Shown in pieces: positions 15,043 through 23,080 of a stretch of DNA of 26,910 bases. The stretch lies in NCBI GenBank assembly GCA_052067355.1, contig JBQHQH010000032.1, positions 1 through 26,910 of the forward strand. Direction: 5' to 3'. The notes below the pieces were generated by a model. The model searched no databases. It was not told where the DNA came from and was given only the letters and a program-made list of their open reading frames with translations. Position 1 is the stretch's first letter. Every line of letters begins with the position of its first letter. The DNA comes from CABMKH01 sp040797625. Its GTDB lineage: Bacteria > Bacillota > Clostridia > Tissierellales > Tissierellaceae. Position numbers and translations under genes: made by a program.

Positions 15043-15085
15043 GGATAATAATACTTCAACAAGGCACTATTGCCATTGAAATAAA

Positions 15086-15111
15086 ATATTCATCTTTTTA
15101 ACGATGAATAT
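15086..15111 (+). other. Hairpin after the peptidase gene
   Basis: ATATTCATC (15086-15094) and GATGAATAT (15103-15111) form a 9-bp perfect stem. No T tract follows, so it is a weak terminator at best or an mRNA 3' end stabiliser. Confidence 0.45.
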
Positions 15112-15195
15112 GGTTATGATAATAGGGATATTGGTTTTGGTAATGTTACTGTTAAATAACTAAATAAGACCAAAATGGACAATGAATTTGAAGTG

Positions 15196-15242
15196 CACCT
15201 CAAAAGTTAGATAATGAGTTTAACTTTTTGAGGTGTATTTTT
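15196..15242 (+). terminator. Terminator or relic of an IS3-family end
   Basis: CACCTCAAAAGTTA (15196-15209) pairs with TAACTTTTTGAGGTG (15221-15235), one base bulged, then a T run. TGAAGTGCACC...CAAAAGTTAGA from 15190 resembles the ends of IS3-family (IS150-group) insertion sequences, which carry such a hairpin. No transposase is nearby. Confidence 0.6.
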
Positions 15243-15364
15243 GCATGCTTAAATTCATTTTAACAATAAGGTAATAATATTATTAAGTGGAGTAAAATTA
15301 TTTTATACTATGAATTATTATAGACTGTAAAAGTATTTCCGATTTTTTTGAATAGGATTATCAA

Positions 15365-15393
15365 TTGTTATATGGGTTTTTAAGATATAAAAT
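15365..15393 (+). promoter_or_regulatory. Candidate promoter of the PTS gene
   Basis: TTGTTA (15365-15370), 17 bases, TAAAAT (15388-15393). The 390 bases between the peptidase and this gene hold otherwise only the two hairpins described and A+T-rich DNA. Confidence 0.5.
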
Positions 15394-15431
15394 AGAAATA
15401 GAGAGAAATTATATATGGAGGTGTTATAAGA

Positions 15432-16997
15432 ATGGGTTTAAAGCAAGAACAAACATCAAAACTAAAGAGTAAGAAGAGTGGATGGGAATATTTTCAAAGT
15501 TTGGGGAAAACCTTTATGCTTCCAGTAGCACTTTTAGCTGCTATGGGTATATTACTTGGAATAGGCTCTGCATTTACAGGAGGAGCTACTGTTGAATTAT
15601 TTCCGTTCTTAGGAAACCCAGTATTACAGGCATTATTTAATTTTATGACTAAGGTCAGCTTAGTAGCTTTTTCTTATTTACCTTTATTATTTGCTGTAGC
15701 AATTCCATTGGGAATGGCAAGGGAAAATAAGGAAATAGCAGCTTTTGCAGGTTTAGTAGGATTTATTTCCATGCATTTGGGAACAAATTTTTATTTAGTA
15801 CAAAGAGGAATTTTAGAGACTACAGATACTAGTACTATCATTGGGATAGAGAGTATTGATACAGGAGTTTTAGGGGCTTTAGTATGTGGAATGATAGTTT
15901 ATTTTATCCACGAAAAATTCCAGTACGTAGAGTTACCAGATTCCTTCTCATTTTTTGGTGGAACTAGATTTGTAGCCATAGCAACAGCTATAATCATGTC
16001 ACTTGTAGGATTAATCGTTCCGCTTATATGGCCATATTTTGCTTTCGCAATTGGTAAAGTCGGCAATGGAATACAAAAAGCTGGTAACTTTGGTCCATTT
16101 TTATTTGGAGCTGGTGAACGCCTACTTCTTCCATTTGGGCTACATCATATTTTAGTTGCAACTATAAGATTTACAGAAGCAGGTGGAACATATATAACTA
16201 AAGCTGGTGAAACCATCCACGGAGCATTGAATATTTTCTACAGTCAATTTGCTCAAGGACCAGAATTTGTATCACCTGAAGTTACTAGATTTTTATCCCA
16301 AGGGAAGATGCCAACATTTATATTTGGATTGACAGGTGCTGCATATGCAATGTATAAATCAGCATACCCAGAAAACAGGAAAAAGGTAAAGGGCCTATTG
16401 ATGTCAGCAGTTGTAGCAGCTGCAGTTGGTGGAATTACAGAACCTATAGAGTTTATATTCTTGTTTATAGCGCCAGTATTATACTTGTTCCATGCATTTA
16501 TGACTGGATTAGGTTTTATGATAATGGGAATGTTAAATGTAGCTATAGGTAATACTGATGGTAATCTTATTGACTTTTTAGTATTTGGTGTCCTTCAAGG
16601 GCTATGGACAAAATGGTATTTAGTTATTCCAGTTGGAATAATTTGGTTCTTAGCATACTATTTTGTTTTCTCATGGTATATTAAAAAGCATGATGTACCA
16701 ACACCAGGCCGTGATCATTCTGAAGAAGCTGAAGATATAGATACTCAAGGTGAAGATCTTGGAAGCTATACAGCTAAGATGATGTTAAAGGCACTTGGTG
16801 GGAAGGAAAATATTGTAAACTTAGACAATTGTATTACAAGACTTAGATTAGTAGTAAATGATGTAGATCTCATTGATGTAGCTGCTGTAAAAAAAGCAGG
16901 AGCCATTGATGTAGTCAAATTAAATGATACAAATGTCCAAGTAATCGTTGGAACAAAAGTGCAAGTTTTACGAAAACAATTAGACAAACTTTTATAG
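15432..16997 (+). CDS. malX: PTS glucose/maltose-type EIICB component (MalX-like)
   Basis: 521 residues. EIIC fills roughly residues 15-420 with about ten membrane segments; the sugar-site motif GGITEPIEF (333-341) and the FGLHH stretch near 235-239 are visible. EIIB follows from about 440, with the phosphorylated Cys467 in NLDNCITRLRL. There is no EIIA domain, so phosphate must come from a separate EIIA-Glc-type protein. It moves and phosphorylates a glucose-type sugar across the membrane. A MalY-like gene follows, the same pairing as E. coli malX-malY. GGAGGTG precedes the ATG. Confidence 0.88.
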   Translation: MGLKQEQTSKLKSKKSGWEYFQSLGKTFMLPVALLAAMGILLGIGSAFTGGATVELFPFLGNPVLQALFNFMTKVSLVAFSYLPLLFAVAIPLGMARENKEIAAFAGLVGFISMHLGTNFYLVQRGILETTDTSTIIGIESIDTGVLGALVCGMIVYFIHEKFQYVELPDSFSFFGGTRFVAIATAIIMSLVGLIVPLIWPYFAFAIGKVGNGIQKAGNFGPFLFGAGERLLLPFGLHHILVATIRFTEAGGTYITKAGETIHGALNIFYSQFAQGPEFVSPEVTRFLSQGKMPTFIFGLTGAAYAMYKSAYPENRKKVKGLLMSAVVAAAVGGITEPIEFIFLFIAPVLYLFHAFMTGLGFMIMGMLNVAIGNTDGNLIDFLVFGVLQGLWTKWYLVIPVGIIWFLAYYFVFSWYIKKHDVPTPGRDHSEEAEDIDTQGEDLGSYTAKMMLKALGGKENIVNLDNCITRLRLVVNDVDLIDVAAVKKAGAIDVVKLNDTNVQVIVGTKVQVLRKQLDKLL

Positions 16998-17020
16998 TGT
17001 ATAAGTAAGAACTTTTAATT

Positions 17021-17079
17021 AGGACTTGAACTTTCTAAATAAGGTACTATAAGTATTTATTTAGAAAAGGGAAAGTCCT
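17021..17079 (+). other. Hairpin between malX and malY
   Basis: AGGACTT (17021-17027) pairs with AAGTCCT (17073-17079), and TTTCTAAATA (17032-17041) with TATTTAGAAA (17058-17067), giving 17 bp with small internal loops. It could limit readthrough into malY or protect the malX message. Confidence 0.55.
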
Positions 17080-17096
17080 TAAATTTATTAGATGGG

Positions 17097-17119
17097 ATAT
17101 AAGACTCCGTCTGATATAG
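17097..17119 (+). repeat. Leader element, copy A
   Basis: ATATAAGACTCCGTCTGATATAG-like 23-base element directly upstream of malY. A close relative lies at 20612-20634; the four differences are all transitions. Confidence 0.5.
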
Positions 17120-17155
17120 GTTTTCTTTATTCTTATACTATACAGGAGGCAAAAA

Positions 17156-18298
17156 ATGAATTTTGATAAAGTAATAGATAGAAGAGGAACTTATTGTACC
17201 CAATGGGATTTTATAGAGGATAGATTTGGAAAGGGTAATGGAGAATTGATACCTTTTTCTATTTCAGATACAGACTTTCAAGCTCCAAAAGAGATCATAG
17301 ATGGTATAATAAAATATACAGAGCATGGAATATTTGGATATTCTAGGTGGAATCATCATGATTATAAAGATTCTATTGTAAATTGGTATAAAAAGAGAAA
17401 TAATACAGTTATAGAGGAAGATTGGGTAGTTTATTCACCATCAGTTTTATATAGTGTGTCTTCCTTATTAGAACAAATTGTTGAACCAAAGGGAAAGGTT
17501 ATAACTCATACACCTAAATATGATGGTTTTACAAAGATCTTACAACCATATGAGATCTATGAAGTTCAACTTGTAGAAAAGGAAAAAGGAGTTTTTGAGA
17601 CTGACTTTGATGAGATAGAAAAGGGATTTAAGTTAGGAGCAAAGGCATTTTTATTGTGTAATCCTCAAAATCCCACTGGCAAGGTATGGGAAGTAGAAGA
17701 ATTGAAGAAGATTATGGATCTAGTAAAAAAATATAATGCAATTCTTATTTCAGATGAAATACACATGGATGTCATCAGAAAAACTGCTACTTCTGTTTTA
17801 AGCATATGTGCAGAAAATACCGTAGTTGTAAATTCACCATCTAAAACTTTCAATGTTCCATCTTTAGGTGGATCCTATGCAATTATTCCAGATAAGGCTA
17901 TGCGTGAGAAGTTCCTTTTTCATATGAAGCAGATAGATTCTGTATCATCACCTACGATCTTTGGAGTTTTATCTACAATTATTGGATATAATCAATGTGA
18001 CTATTGGGTAGATGAATTGAATCGATATATAGAAAATAATTGCAATTATGTAATAGAACAATTGGACGGCTATAAGGGATTAGAAGTATATATGCCAGAT
18101 GCCACATACCTTATGTGGATTGGATTTCGCAACTCAAATATTGAACCAGAGGAGTTTCAAAAGGCATTGATAAATAAAGGGAAAGTTGCTATTATGCCAG
18201 GAAAAATCTATGGAGACCCCTATAAAATACGCTTTAATGTAGGGTGCCCAATATCTAAGTTGAAAATAGGTGTTGAGGGAATTAAGAAATCACTTTAG
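17156..18298 (+). CDS. malY: MalY/PatB-family PLP-dependent beta-C-S lyase
   Basis: 380 residues, the usual length for fold-type I PLP enzymes of the MalY/PatB group. PLP-site residues seen are the CNPQNPTG motif (168-175), Asp200 in ILISDEIHMD and the Schiff-base Lys230 in NSPSKTFNVPSLGG. Members split cystathionine or cysteine, and E. coli MalY also restrains the maltose activator MalT. Whether the protein has a regulatory role here cannot be seen; no malT is nearby. It follows the PTS gene after 158 bases and precedes the PRD regulator by a few bases, so it is likely an operon partner of the latter. CAGGAGGC precedes the ATG. Confidence 0.87.
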   Translation: MNFDKVIDRRGTYCTQWDFIEDRFGKGNGELIPFSISDTDFQAPKEIIDGIIKYTEHGIFGYSRWNHHDYKDSIVNWYKKRNNTVIEEDWVVYSPSVLYSVSSLLEQIVEPKGKVITHTPKYDGFTKILQPYEIYEVQLVEKEKGVFETDFDEIEKGFKLGAKAFLLCNPQNPTGKVWEVEELKKIMDLVKKYNAILISDEIHMDVIRKTATSVLSICAENTVVVNSPSKTFNVPSLGGSYAIIPDKAMREKFLFHMKQIDSVSSPTIFGVLSTIIGYNQCDYWVDELNRYIENNCNYVIEQLDGYKGLEVYMPDATYLMWIGFRNSNIEPEEFQKALINKGKVAIMPGKIYGDPYKIRFNVGCPISKLKIGVEGIKKSL

Positions 18299-18310
18299 TA
18301 GGTGTTTAAT

Positions 18311-19609
18311 ATGACTTTGAGAAGAAAAAACATTCAACTTTTATTATCGATTAATAACAATCCATTGACTGTTAAAGAGTTGTCAGATCAGTTTAGTAAT
18401 AGTGAAAGAAATATTAGATATATGTTAGAAAACTTGGATTATTATATGCAAAAACTTTTAGATAAAAAGATGGAAAAAGAAAATAAAAAATATTTTACAT
18501 TATTAAACGATATGGAGATAAACTCTTTTTTAGAAAATGTCTATAAAGAATTCTACATCTTAGATAATAGCGAAAGAGTGGAATATATAATGCTCTTATT
18601 TCTCTTTGTAGAAGATATTACACTAAGTGGTATAGAAAAGAAACTAAAAATTACGAGAGCAACACTAAAAAAAGATATAGAAGTATTAGCTGATGAGTTT
18701 AAAAAAAGTGAATTGTTTTTCTATAGAAGTAAAAATAGAATCTATGTTGGTGGAAATGAGAAAAAACTTAGACACCTTAAGATGAAAAAGATTCGTCAAT
18801 ATTTTTTTCTACAAAACAATGAGATACAGAGTAAAGTTAAAGAACAAGCATTGTATTATTTAGATAAGAGTTTTATGTTAGAACAAATTCACGGAGAGAA
18901 TATAGGACTTATTCAAAAGAAGGTTGATGAGATTCAAAGGGACTTTCAGTGTATATATAGTCAAGAGTTTAAAGAAATATTATGTTTTTTTCTTGCCGTT
19001 ACATTAGAGAGAATTCGTAAAGAAGAATATATAATGAGAAAAGATAATTATCAAATACTTGTATGTACTGAAGAATATGAAATTGTAAAAAAAACACTGG
19101 AAGATTTAATTCCAGATTATTTGAATTATGAATTGGCCCATCTGACAGAGTATTTTATCAGTGGAAAAAACAATTTAGATAGCTATGAGTTCAGAGAGAA
19201 TATTGAACTATTTACAATAAATTTGTTAGATTATCTTAGCAATAAATTTCATATAGATGTTAGACATGATGTTTATTTGCAAAACATGATCGTCTCTTAT
19301 TTGATACCGGCAATTTATAGATTAAAAAATAATTTTAATATTGGCAGTATAGATAATACAAGTGAGTTTTTTTATGCTATAAAGGGATTTTGTAAAAATG
19401 AAAATTATCTATTTGAGAAACTTACGGATGTAGAGATTGCCTATATTGCAGAACTAGTAGAGAGAAGAATAAGGATAGAGAAGAACAAAATAATTAGTTT
19501 AAGAGAAATGATAGACATTATTAATGAAAGTTGTGAAGTAAAGGATAGAGATCTTCTGATAGATTCTATTATAGAGGCATATGGAGATATTGTAAAAAAT
19601 GATCTATGA
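18311..19609 (+). CDS. PRD-containing transcriptional regulator (BglG/MtlR-like)
   Basis: The frame is open from GTG 18302, but TAGGTG lies six bases before ATG 18311, so MTLRRKN (432 residues) is the likelier start. Residues ~5-60 form a helix-turn-helix (LTVKELSDQFSNSERNIRYMLENL), a second one lies at about 110-145 (LSGIEKKLKITRATLKKDIEVL), and PRD-like helical domains with HLTEYFISGKN and DVEIAYIAELVERR follow. No EIIA or EIIB-like tail is present, so it is shorter than MtlR or LicR. Such proteins are controlled by PTS phosphorylation of PRD histidines and bind DNA. It probably regulates the PTS gene; this rests on position. Confidence 0.72.
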   Translation: MTLRRKNIQLLLSINNNPLTVKELSDQFSNSERNIRYMLENLDYYMQKLLDKKMEKENKKYFTLLNDMEINSFLENVYKEFYILDNSERVEYIMLLFLFVEDITLSGIEKKLKITRATLKKDIEVLADEFKKSELFFYRSKNRIYVGGNEKKLRHLKMKKIRQYFFLQNNEIQSKVKEQALYYLDKSFMLEQIHGENIGLIQKKVDEIQRDFQCIYSQEFKEILCFFLAVTLERIRKEEYIMRKDNYQILVCTEEYEIVKKTLEDLIPDYLNYELAHLTEYFISGKNNLDSYEFRENIELFTINLLDYLSNKFHIDVRHDVYLQNMIVSYLIPAIYRLKNNFNIGSIDNTSEFFYAIKGFCKNENYLFEKLTDVEIAYIAELVERRIRIEKNKIISLREMIDIINESCEVKDRDLLIDSIIEAYGDIVKNDL

Positions 19610-19652
19610 TAGTAAGCTGTAGGGAGCTTTTAGAGGTACTAGGTGTTATTAT

Positions 19653-19691
19653 TGTAATTAAGACATAATTATGCTATGATTAAGACATAAT
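19653..19691 (+). promoter_or_regulatory. Promoter and phased sites of the Phd/RelE-type module
   Basis: ATTAAGACATAAT occurs exactly at 19657-19669 and 19679-19691, 22 bp apart. TTGTAA (19653) and TATGAT (19675-19680) are a possible promoter overlapped by these sites, so an antitoxin bound here would block transcription. Confidence 0.6.
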
Positions 19692-19712
19692 ATTAAAAGA
19701 GAGGTTGATATT

Positions 19713-19979
19713 ATGCCTGAAATTAGACCAATAAAGGATTTAAGAGATACAGCTAAGATTTCTAAACTGTGTTATGAAACTAAAGAACCAATTTTTATTA
19801 CTAAAAATGGATATGGTGATTTAGTGGTCATGAGTATGGAAACCTATGAAAGAAAGTTGGCTAAAGTAGATTTATATAAAAAATTAGCTGAAGCAGAAAA
19901 ACAAGTTGAAAACGGAGAAATGCTATTAGATGCTGAAAATGTTTTTGAAGATTTAAGAGAAAAATATGTCAAAGAATAA
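19713..19979 (+). CDS. Phd/YefM-type antitoxin
   Basis: 88 residues with the Phd/YefM pattern: MPEIRPIKDLRDTAKISKLCYETKEPIFITKNGYGDLVVMSMETYE is nearly all family-type (short beta-rich DNA-binding N-terminal half), followed by a charged helical tail that would wrap the toxin. It should neutralise the following toxin and, with it, repress its own promoter at the repeated upstream sites. The stop codon overlaps the toxin start by 14 bases. AGAGGTTG precedes the ATG. Confidence 0.85.
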   Translation: MPEIRPIKDLRDTAKISKLCYETKEPIFITKNGYGDLVVMSMETYERKLAKVDLYKKLAEAEKQVENGEMLLDAENVFEDLREKYVKE

Positions 19980-20286
19980 CTATAGTCTAAAATTTACCCC
20001 AAAAGCTAGTACAGATTTAGATAAAATATACTACTATATTTCCGAAGAACCATATGCTGAAAAATCTGCTATAGATATTTTAGAGAGAATAGAAACAAGT
20101 ATAATGGGATTAAGGGATTTTCCGTTTTCATGTAATTATGTAGCAGATGAATTTTTGAAAGATAAAGGTTATAGAAAGCTAATAATAGATAATTATATTG
20201 CATTTTATATAGTAAATGAAAAAGAACAACAAGTAATTATAATGCGCATTCTATATGGTAGACAAAAGTATCAAGAACTACTCTAA
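19966..20286 (+). CDS. RelE/ParE-type toxin
   Basis: 106 residues with the RelE/ParE fold pattern: FTPKASTDLDKIYYYISEE at the start, a helix with SAIDILERIETSIMGLRDFP, then YRKLIIDNYIAFYIVNEKEQQVIIMRILYGRQKYQELL at the end. RelE members cut mRNA in the ribosome and ParE members poison gyrase; sequence alone does not separate them here. It has no own promoter and is read from the antitoxin transcript. It looks intact. A terminator follows at 20378. Confidence 0.84.
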   Translation: MSKNNYSLKFTPKASTDLDKIYYYISEEPYAEKSAIDILERIETSIMGLRDFPFSCNYVADEFLKDKGYRKLIIDNYIAFYIVNEKEQQVIIMRILYGRQKYQELL

Positions 20287-20377
20287 TAAAAAGTATCAAG
20301 AAGGACAGTCTTATTCATATATCTAGCCACAGCTATGAGTAAGTAATGCCATATAAAAATTTAAATAGATTTCAAAT

Positions 20378-20418
20378 AAAAAGGAATTAGAAAGTTTATT
20401 TTTCTAATTCCTTTTTTT
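20378..20418 (+). terminator. Terminator downstream of the toxin-antitoxin genes
   Basis: A 16-bp perfect stem (20378-20393 with 20401-20416), 7-base loop and a T tract of seven. The region 20287-20377 holds nothing else that I recognise. Confidence 0.88.
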
Positions 20419-20611
20419 AGTTCAATAAAAACATTAATGATTATAGGGCATAATTGGATAAGCTTTCGATTTATTAGATTATCTAATTTTGCTTAAGAAA
20501 GTATATCTGTTGATTAAAATTAAGGATTTCACTAAAGTACTCTATAACTTATTTCCTGCAGAGTAAATTAAGTCTATAGATATTTTATAACTCCTAGATA
20601 AGTGCAGTCAA

Positions 20612-20634
20612 ATATAAAACTCCATCTGACATAG
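20612..20634 (+). repeat. Leader element, copy B
   Basis: Same 23-base element as at 17097, differing at four positions, with a similar CTTTAT stretch after it. Downstream an AGGAGGA (about 20700) lies with no start codon behind it, as if this were a decayed gene leader. The rest of 20419-20780 shows nothing else coding. Confidence 0.5.
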
Positions 20635-20789
20635 ATTATTCTTTATATTAGACAAATTAATTAGCATTTCTTATTGATCATTTTGATATATTAGGTATAG
20701 GAGGATATTTATAGAGTCAAAAAGGCATTTAAATAAACAGAATATTACTAATAGTACAGAATATTAAAACAAATGTCAGCTTTCCCTTA

Positions 20790-20818
20790 TTGTGAATGAA
20801 AAAGAACTTATATATAAT
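20790..20818 (+). promoter_or_regulatory. Promoter of the ABC importer operon
   Basis: TTGTGA (20790-20795), 17 bases, TATAAT (20813-20818). The -35 box lies in an ATTGTGAATG motif that recurs upstream of the kinase gene. Confidence 0.7.
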
Positions 20819-20853
20819 TATAATATACTAAAAATTAAGGGGGAGGAACTAAA

Positions 20854-21921
20854 ATGAAAGCATTTAAAAGAGTAATGGCGTTGTTACTTATCTTTGTAAT
20901 GTTGTTTTCTATGGTCGGATGTGGTCAAAAAGAGGTTGATACATCAGAAACAGGAAATAGTGAGCCTGAGGGAACAACGCCAAAGGATGCTGAAAACGTT
21001 TCCGACAATTTAGTTGTATATGTATCGCATAAGGAAGATGTATATGGTCCAATTGTTAAAGAGTTTCAAGAACGTACTGGCATTCAAGTTGACATCGTAG
21101 CAGCAGGTACAGGTGAGATGTTATCCAGAATTGAAACAGAAAGTTCTAATCCACAAGGAGATATCATGTTTGGTGGAGGCGTTGAATCTTTGGAAGCATA
21201 TAAGGAATACTTCGAGCCTTATGAGACAAAAGAAGTAGATAATATTGATAGTGTATTCTTGGCACCTGATAATACATGGACTGGTTTCTCTGCATTACCA
21301 ATGGTAGTTATGTATAATAAGAAATTGGTTTCAGAAGAAGATGTTCCAAAGACTTGGGAAGATCTATTAGATGAGAAATGGAAAGGTCAGATAGCCTATA
21401 CAGATCCAAATCTATCTGGTTCTTGTTTTACTGCATTGGTTACAATGATGTATGCACATCCAGAAAATGATGGATGGGATTTTGTAAGAAAATTTGTCGA
21501 TAATCTAGATGGAAAATTATTGAATAGCTCTAGTGCAATTTTTAAAGGTGTAGCAGATGGAGAATATTCAGTTGGTATCACATTAGAAGAAAGTGCACAA
21601 AGATATGTACTTGCAGGTGCAGAAGTAGGGTTTGTCTATCCAGCTGAAGGCACATCAATGGTACCTGATGGTATTGCCATAATTAAAGGATCAAAGAATT
21701 TAGAAAATGCAAAGACTTTCTTAGATTTTGCAGTTAGTCAAGACATTCAAAATATGATTGTTTCTGAAATGAGTCGTCGCTCTATTCGTTCAGACGTAGC
21801 TCCTTCAGAAGGTCTAATAAGTATTGATGAAATACCAGCTGTAGACTATGATGTTGCTTCAGTATCTAAGAATAAGGCTGAGATACTAAATACTTGGAAA
21901 AAGGTAGTTGTAGGTAAATAA
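20854..21921 (+). CDS. ABC importer substrate-binding lipoprotein (FbpA/AfuA-like)
   Basis: 355 residues. It begins with a lipoprotein signal (basic MKAFKR, hydrophobic stretch, FSMVGC with the lipidated Cys23), then an acidic linker. The fold follows the FbpA/AfuA/PhnS class of binding proteins: VVYVSHKEDVYGPIVKEFQERTGIQVDIV, GEMLSRIETES, FGGGVE and a MVPDGIAIIKGSKN segment. The paired tyrosines that bind Fe3+ in FbpA are not seen in the expected region (GEYSVGITLEESAQRYV). A ligand such as a phosphorylated sugar or phosphonate is therefore more likely than iron; that is inference. GGGGGAGG precedes the ATG. A stem-loop follows the stop codon. Confidence 0.85.
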   Translation: MKAFKRVMALLLIFVMLFSMVGCGQKEVDTSETGNSEPEGTTPKDAENVSDNLVVYVSHKEDVYGPIVKEFQERTGIQVDIVAAGTGEMLSRIETESSNPQGDIMFGGGVESLEAYKEYFEPYETKEVDNIDSVFLAPDNTWTGFSALPMVVMYNKKLVSEEDVPKTWEDLLDEKWKGQIAYTDPNLSGSCFTALVTMMYAHPENDGWDFVRKFVDNLDGKLLNSSSAIFKGVADGEYSVGITLEESAQRYVLAGAEVGFVYPAEGTSMVPDGIAIIKGSKNLENAKTFLDFAVSQDIQNMIVSEMSRRSIRSDVAPSEGLISIDEIPAVDYDVASVSKNKAEILNTWKKVVVGK

Positions 21922-21933
21922 ATAACGGATAAA

Positions 21934-21973
21934 AATAATACCCGAAGAATTGAAAAATTCCAAGGGTATTATT
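21934..21973 (+). other. Intercistronic hairpin after the binding-protein gene
   Basis: AATAATACCC (21934-21943) pairs with GGGTATTATT (21964-21973), with an inner 5-bp stem GAATT/AATTC. Without a T tract it is likely an mRNA-stabilising or partial termination structure giving more binding protein than transporter. Confidence 0.65.
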
Positions 21974-22003
21974 AATAAATAGATAATTTTGGGGGTAAAA
22001 TAA

Positions 22004-23080
22004 ATGAGTTTTGCAGTGAAGTTTAATCAGGTATGTAAAAATTTTGGAGACTTTAAAGCAGTACAAGATGTGAATTTGACAGTGAAAAAAGGCGAACTAT
22101 TTACTCTACTTGGTCCCAGTGGATGTGGAAAGACAACATTACTTCGTATGGTAGCTGGATTTAATCCTATAGATAATGGTGAAATATCTTTTGACGATAA
22201 GGTGATAAACTATATACCGGCACATAAGAGAAATATTGGAATGGTTTTTCAAAATTATGCTATTTTCCCTCATATGACAGTATTTGATAATGTGGCCTAT
22301 GGACTTAAAGCTAGAGGAGTTAACAAATCAGAAATTCACGATAGGGTAATTGAAACATTGGGAATGGTGAAGATGGAGGCTTTAAAAGACCGTTCACCAC
22401 AGCAGCTTTCTGGCGGACAGCAACAGCGTATAGCTTTGGCTAGGGCCATAGTTATTCGTCCAGATGTACTTCTAATGGATGAACCTCTATCCAACTTAGA
22501 TGCAAAACTTCGTGTTGAAATGCGTACTACTATAAAGAAGTTGCAACAGAGTTTGGGAATTACAACCATATATGTGACACATGATCAAGAAGAGGCATTG
22601 GCTATATCTGATCGTATTGGAGTCATGAAAAATGGAATTTTGCAGCAGATAGATGCTCCAGAAATAATCTATAAGTATCCTGCAAGTGATTTTGTCGCAA
22701 ATTTTATTGGAACTAGTAATTTTATTGATAGTAAAGTTATAAGATCTAATGGTAAAACCTACTTAAATATTTCAAATATACAGATTCCAGTTACATTGAG
22801 AGTGGATTATGATGGAGAGACAAAGACTTCTCTTCGTCCAGAACATATTTATTTGACAGAAGATGAAGACAACACTTTAAAGGGAGAGATTCAACTGACA
22901 ACATTTTTGGGAGACTTCACTAATTATGAAATATTGTTAGAGAATGGACAGGTAATTGAAGCAAATGAGTATACAAAAGATGTTGCGTCTTTTAGAAAAG
23001 CAGGGGATATAGTGAGAATAAAAATACATCCAGATAAGATCAATCTATTTGACTCAGAAGGGAAGGTGGCAATCCTATGA
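22004..23080 (+). CDS. ABC importer ATP-binding protein (FbpC/PotA type)
   Basis: 358 residues with all motifs intact: Walker A GPSGCGKTT, Q-loop (MVFQNYAIFPHMTV), signature LSGGQQQR, Walker B VLLMDEPLSNLD and the switch His in VTHDQEEA. A TOBE-type regulatory domain fills the C-terminal ~120 residues, as in MalK, PotA and FbpC. It powers uptake by the permease, whose start overlaps its stop codon (ATGA). The C-terminal domain may sense the substrate or a regulator. A GGGGGT site lies before the ATG. Confidence 0.9.
   Translation: MSFAVKFNQVCKNFGDFKAVQDVNLTVKKGELFTLLGPSGCGKTTLLRMVAGFNPIDNGEISFDDKVINYIPAHKRNIGMVFQNYAIFPHMTVFDNVAYGLKARGVNKSEIHDRVIETLGMVKMEALKDRSPQQLSGGQQQRIALARAIVIRPDVLLMDEPLSNLDAKLRVEMRTTIKKLQQSLGITTIYVTHDQEEALAISDRIGVMKNGILQQIDAPEIIYKYPASDFVANFIGTSNFIDSKVIRSNGKTYLNISNIQIPVTLRVDYDGETKTSLRPEHIYLTEDEDNTLKGEIQLTTFLGDFTNYEILLENGQVIEANEYTKDVASFRKAGDIVRIKIHPDKINLFDSEGKVAIL

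Noticed and set aside
15043..15431. A riboswitch or PRD antiterminator site before the PTS gene
   Set aside because: I see hairpins but no recognisable riboswitch core and no RAT-type sequence overlapping a terminator next to the gene.
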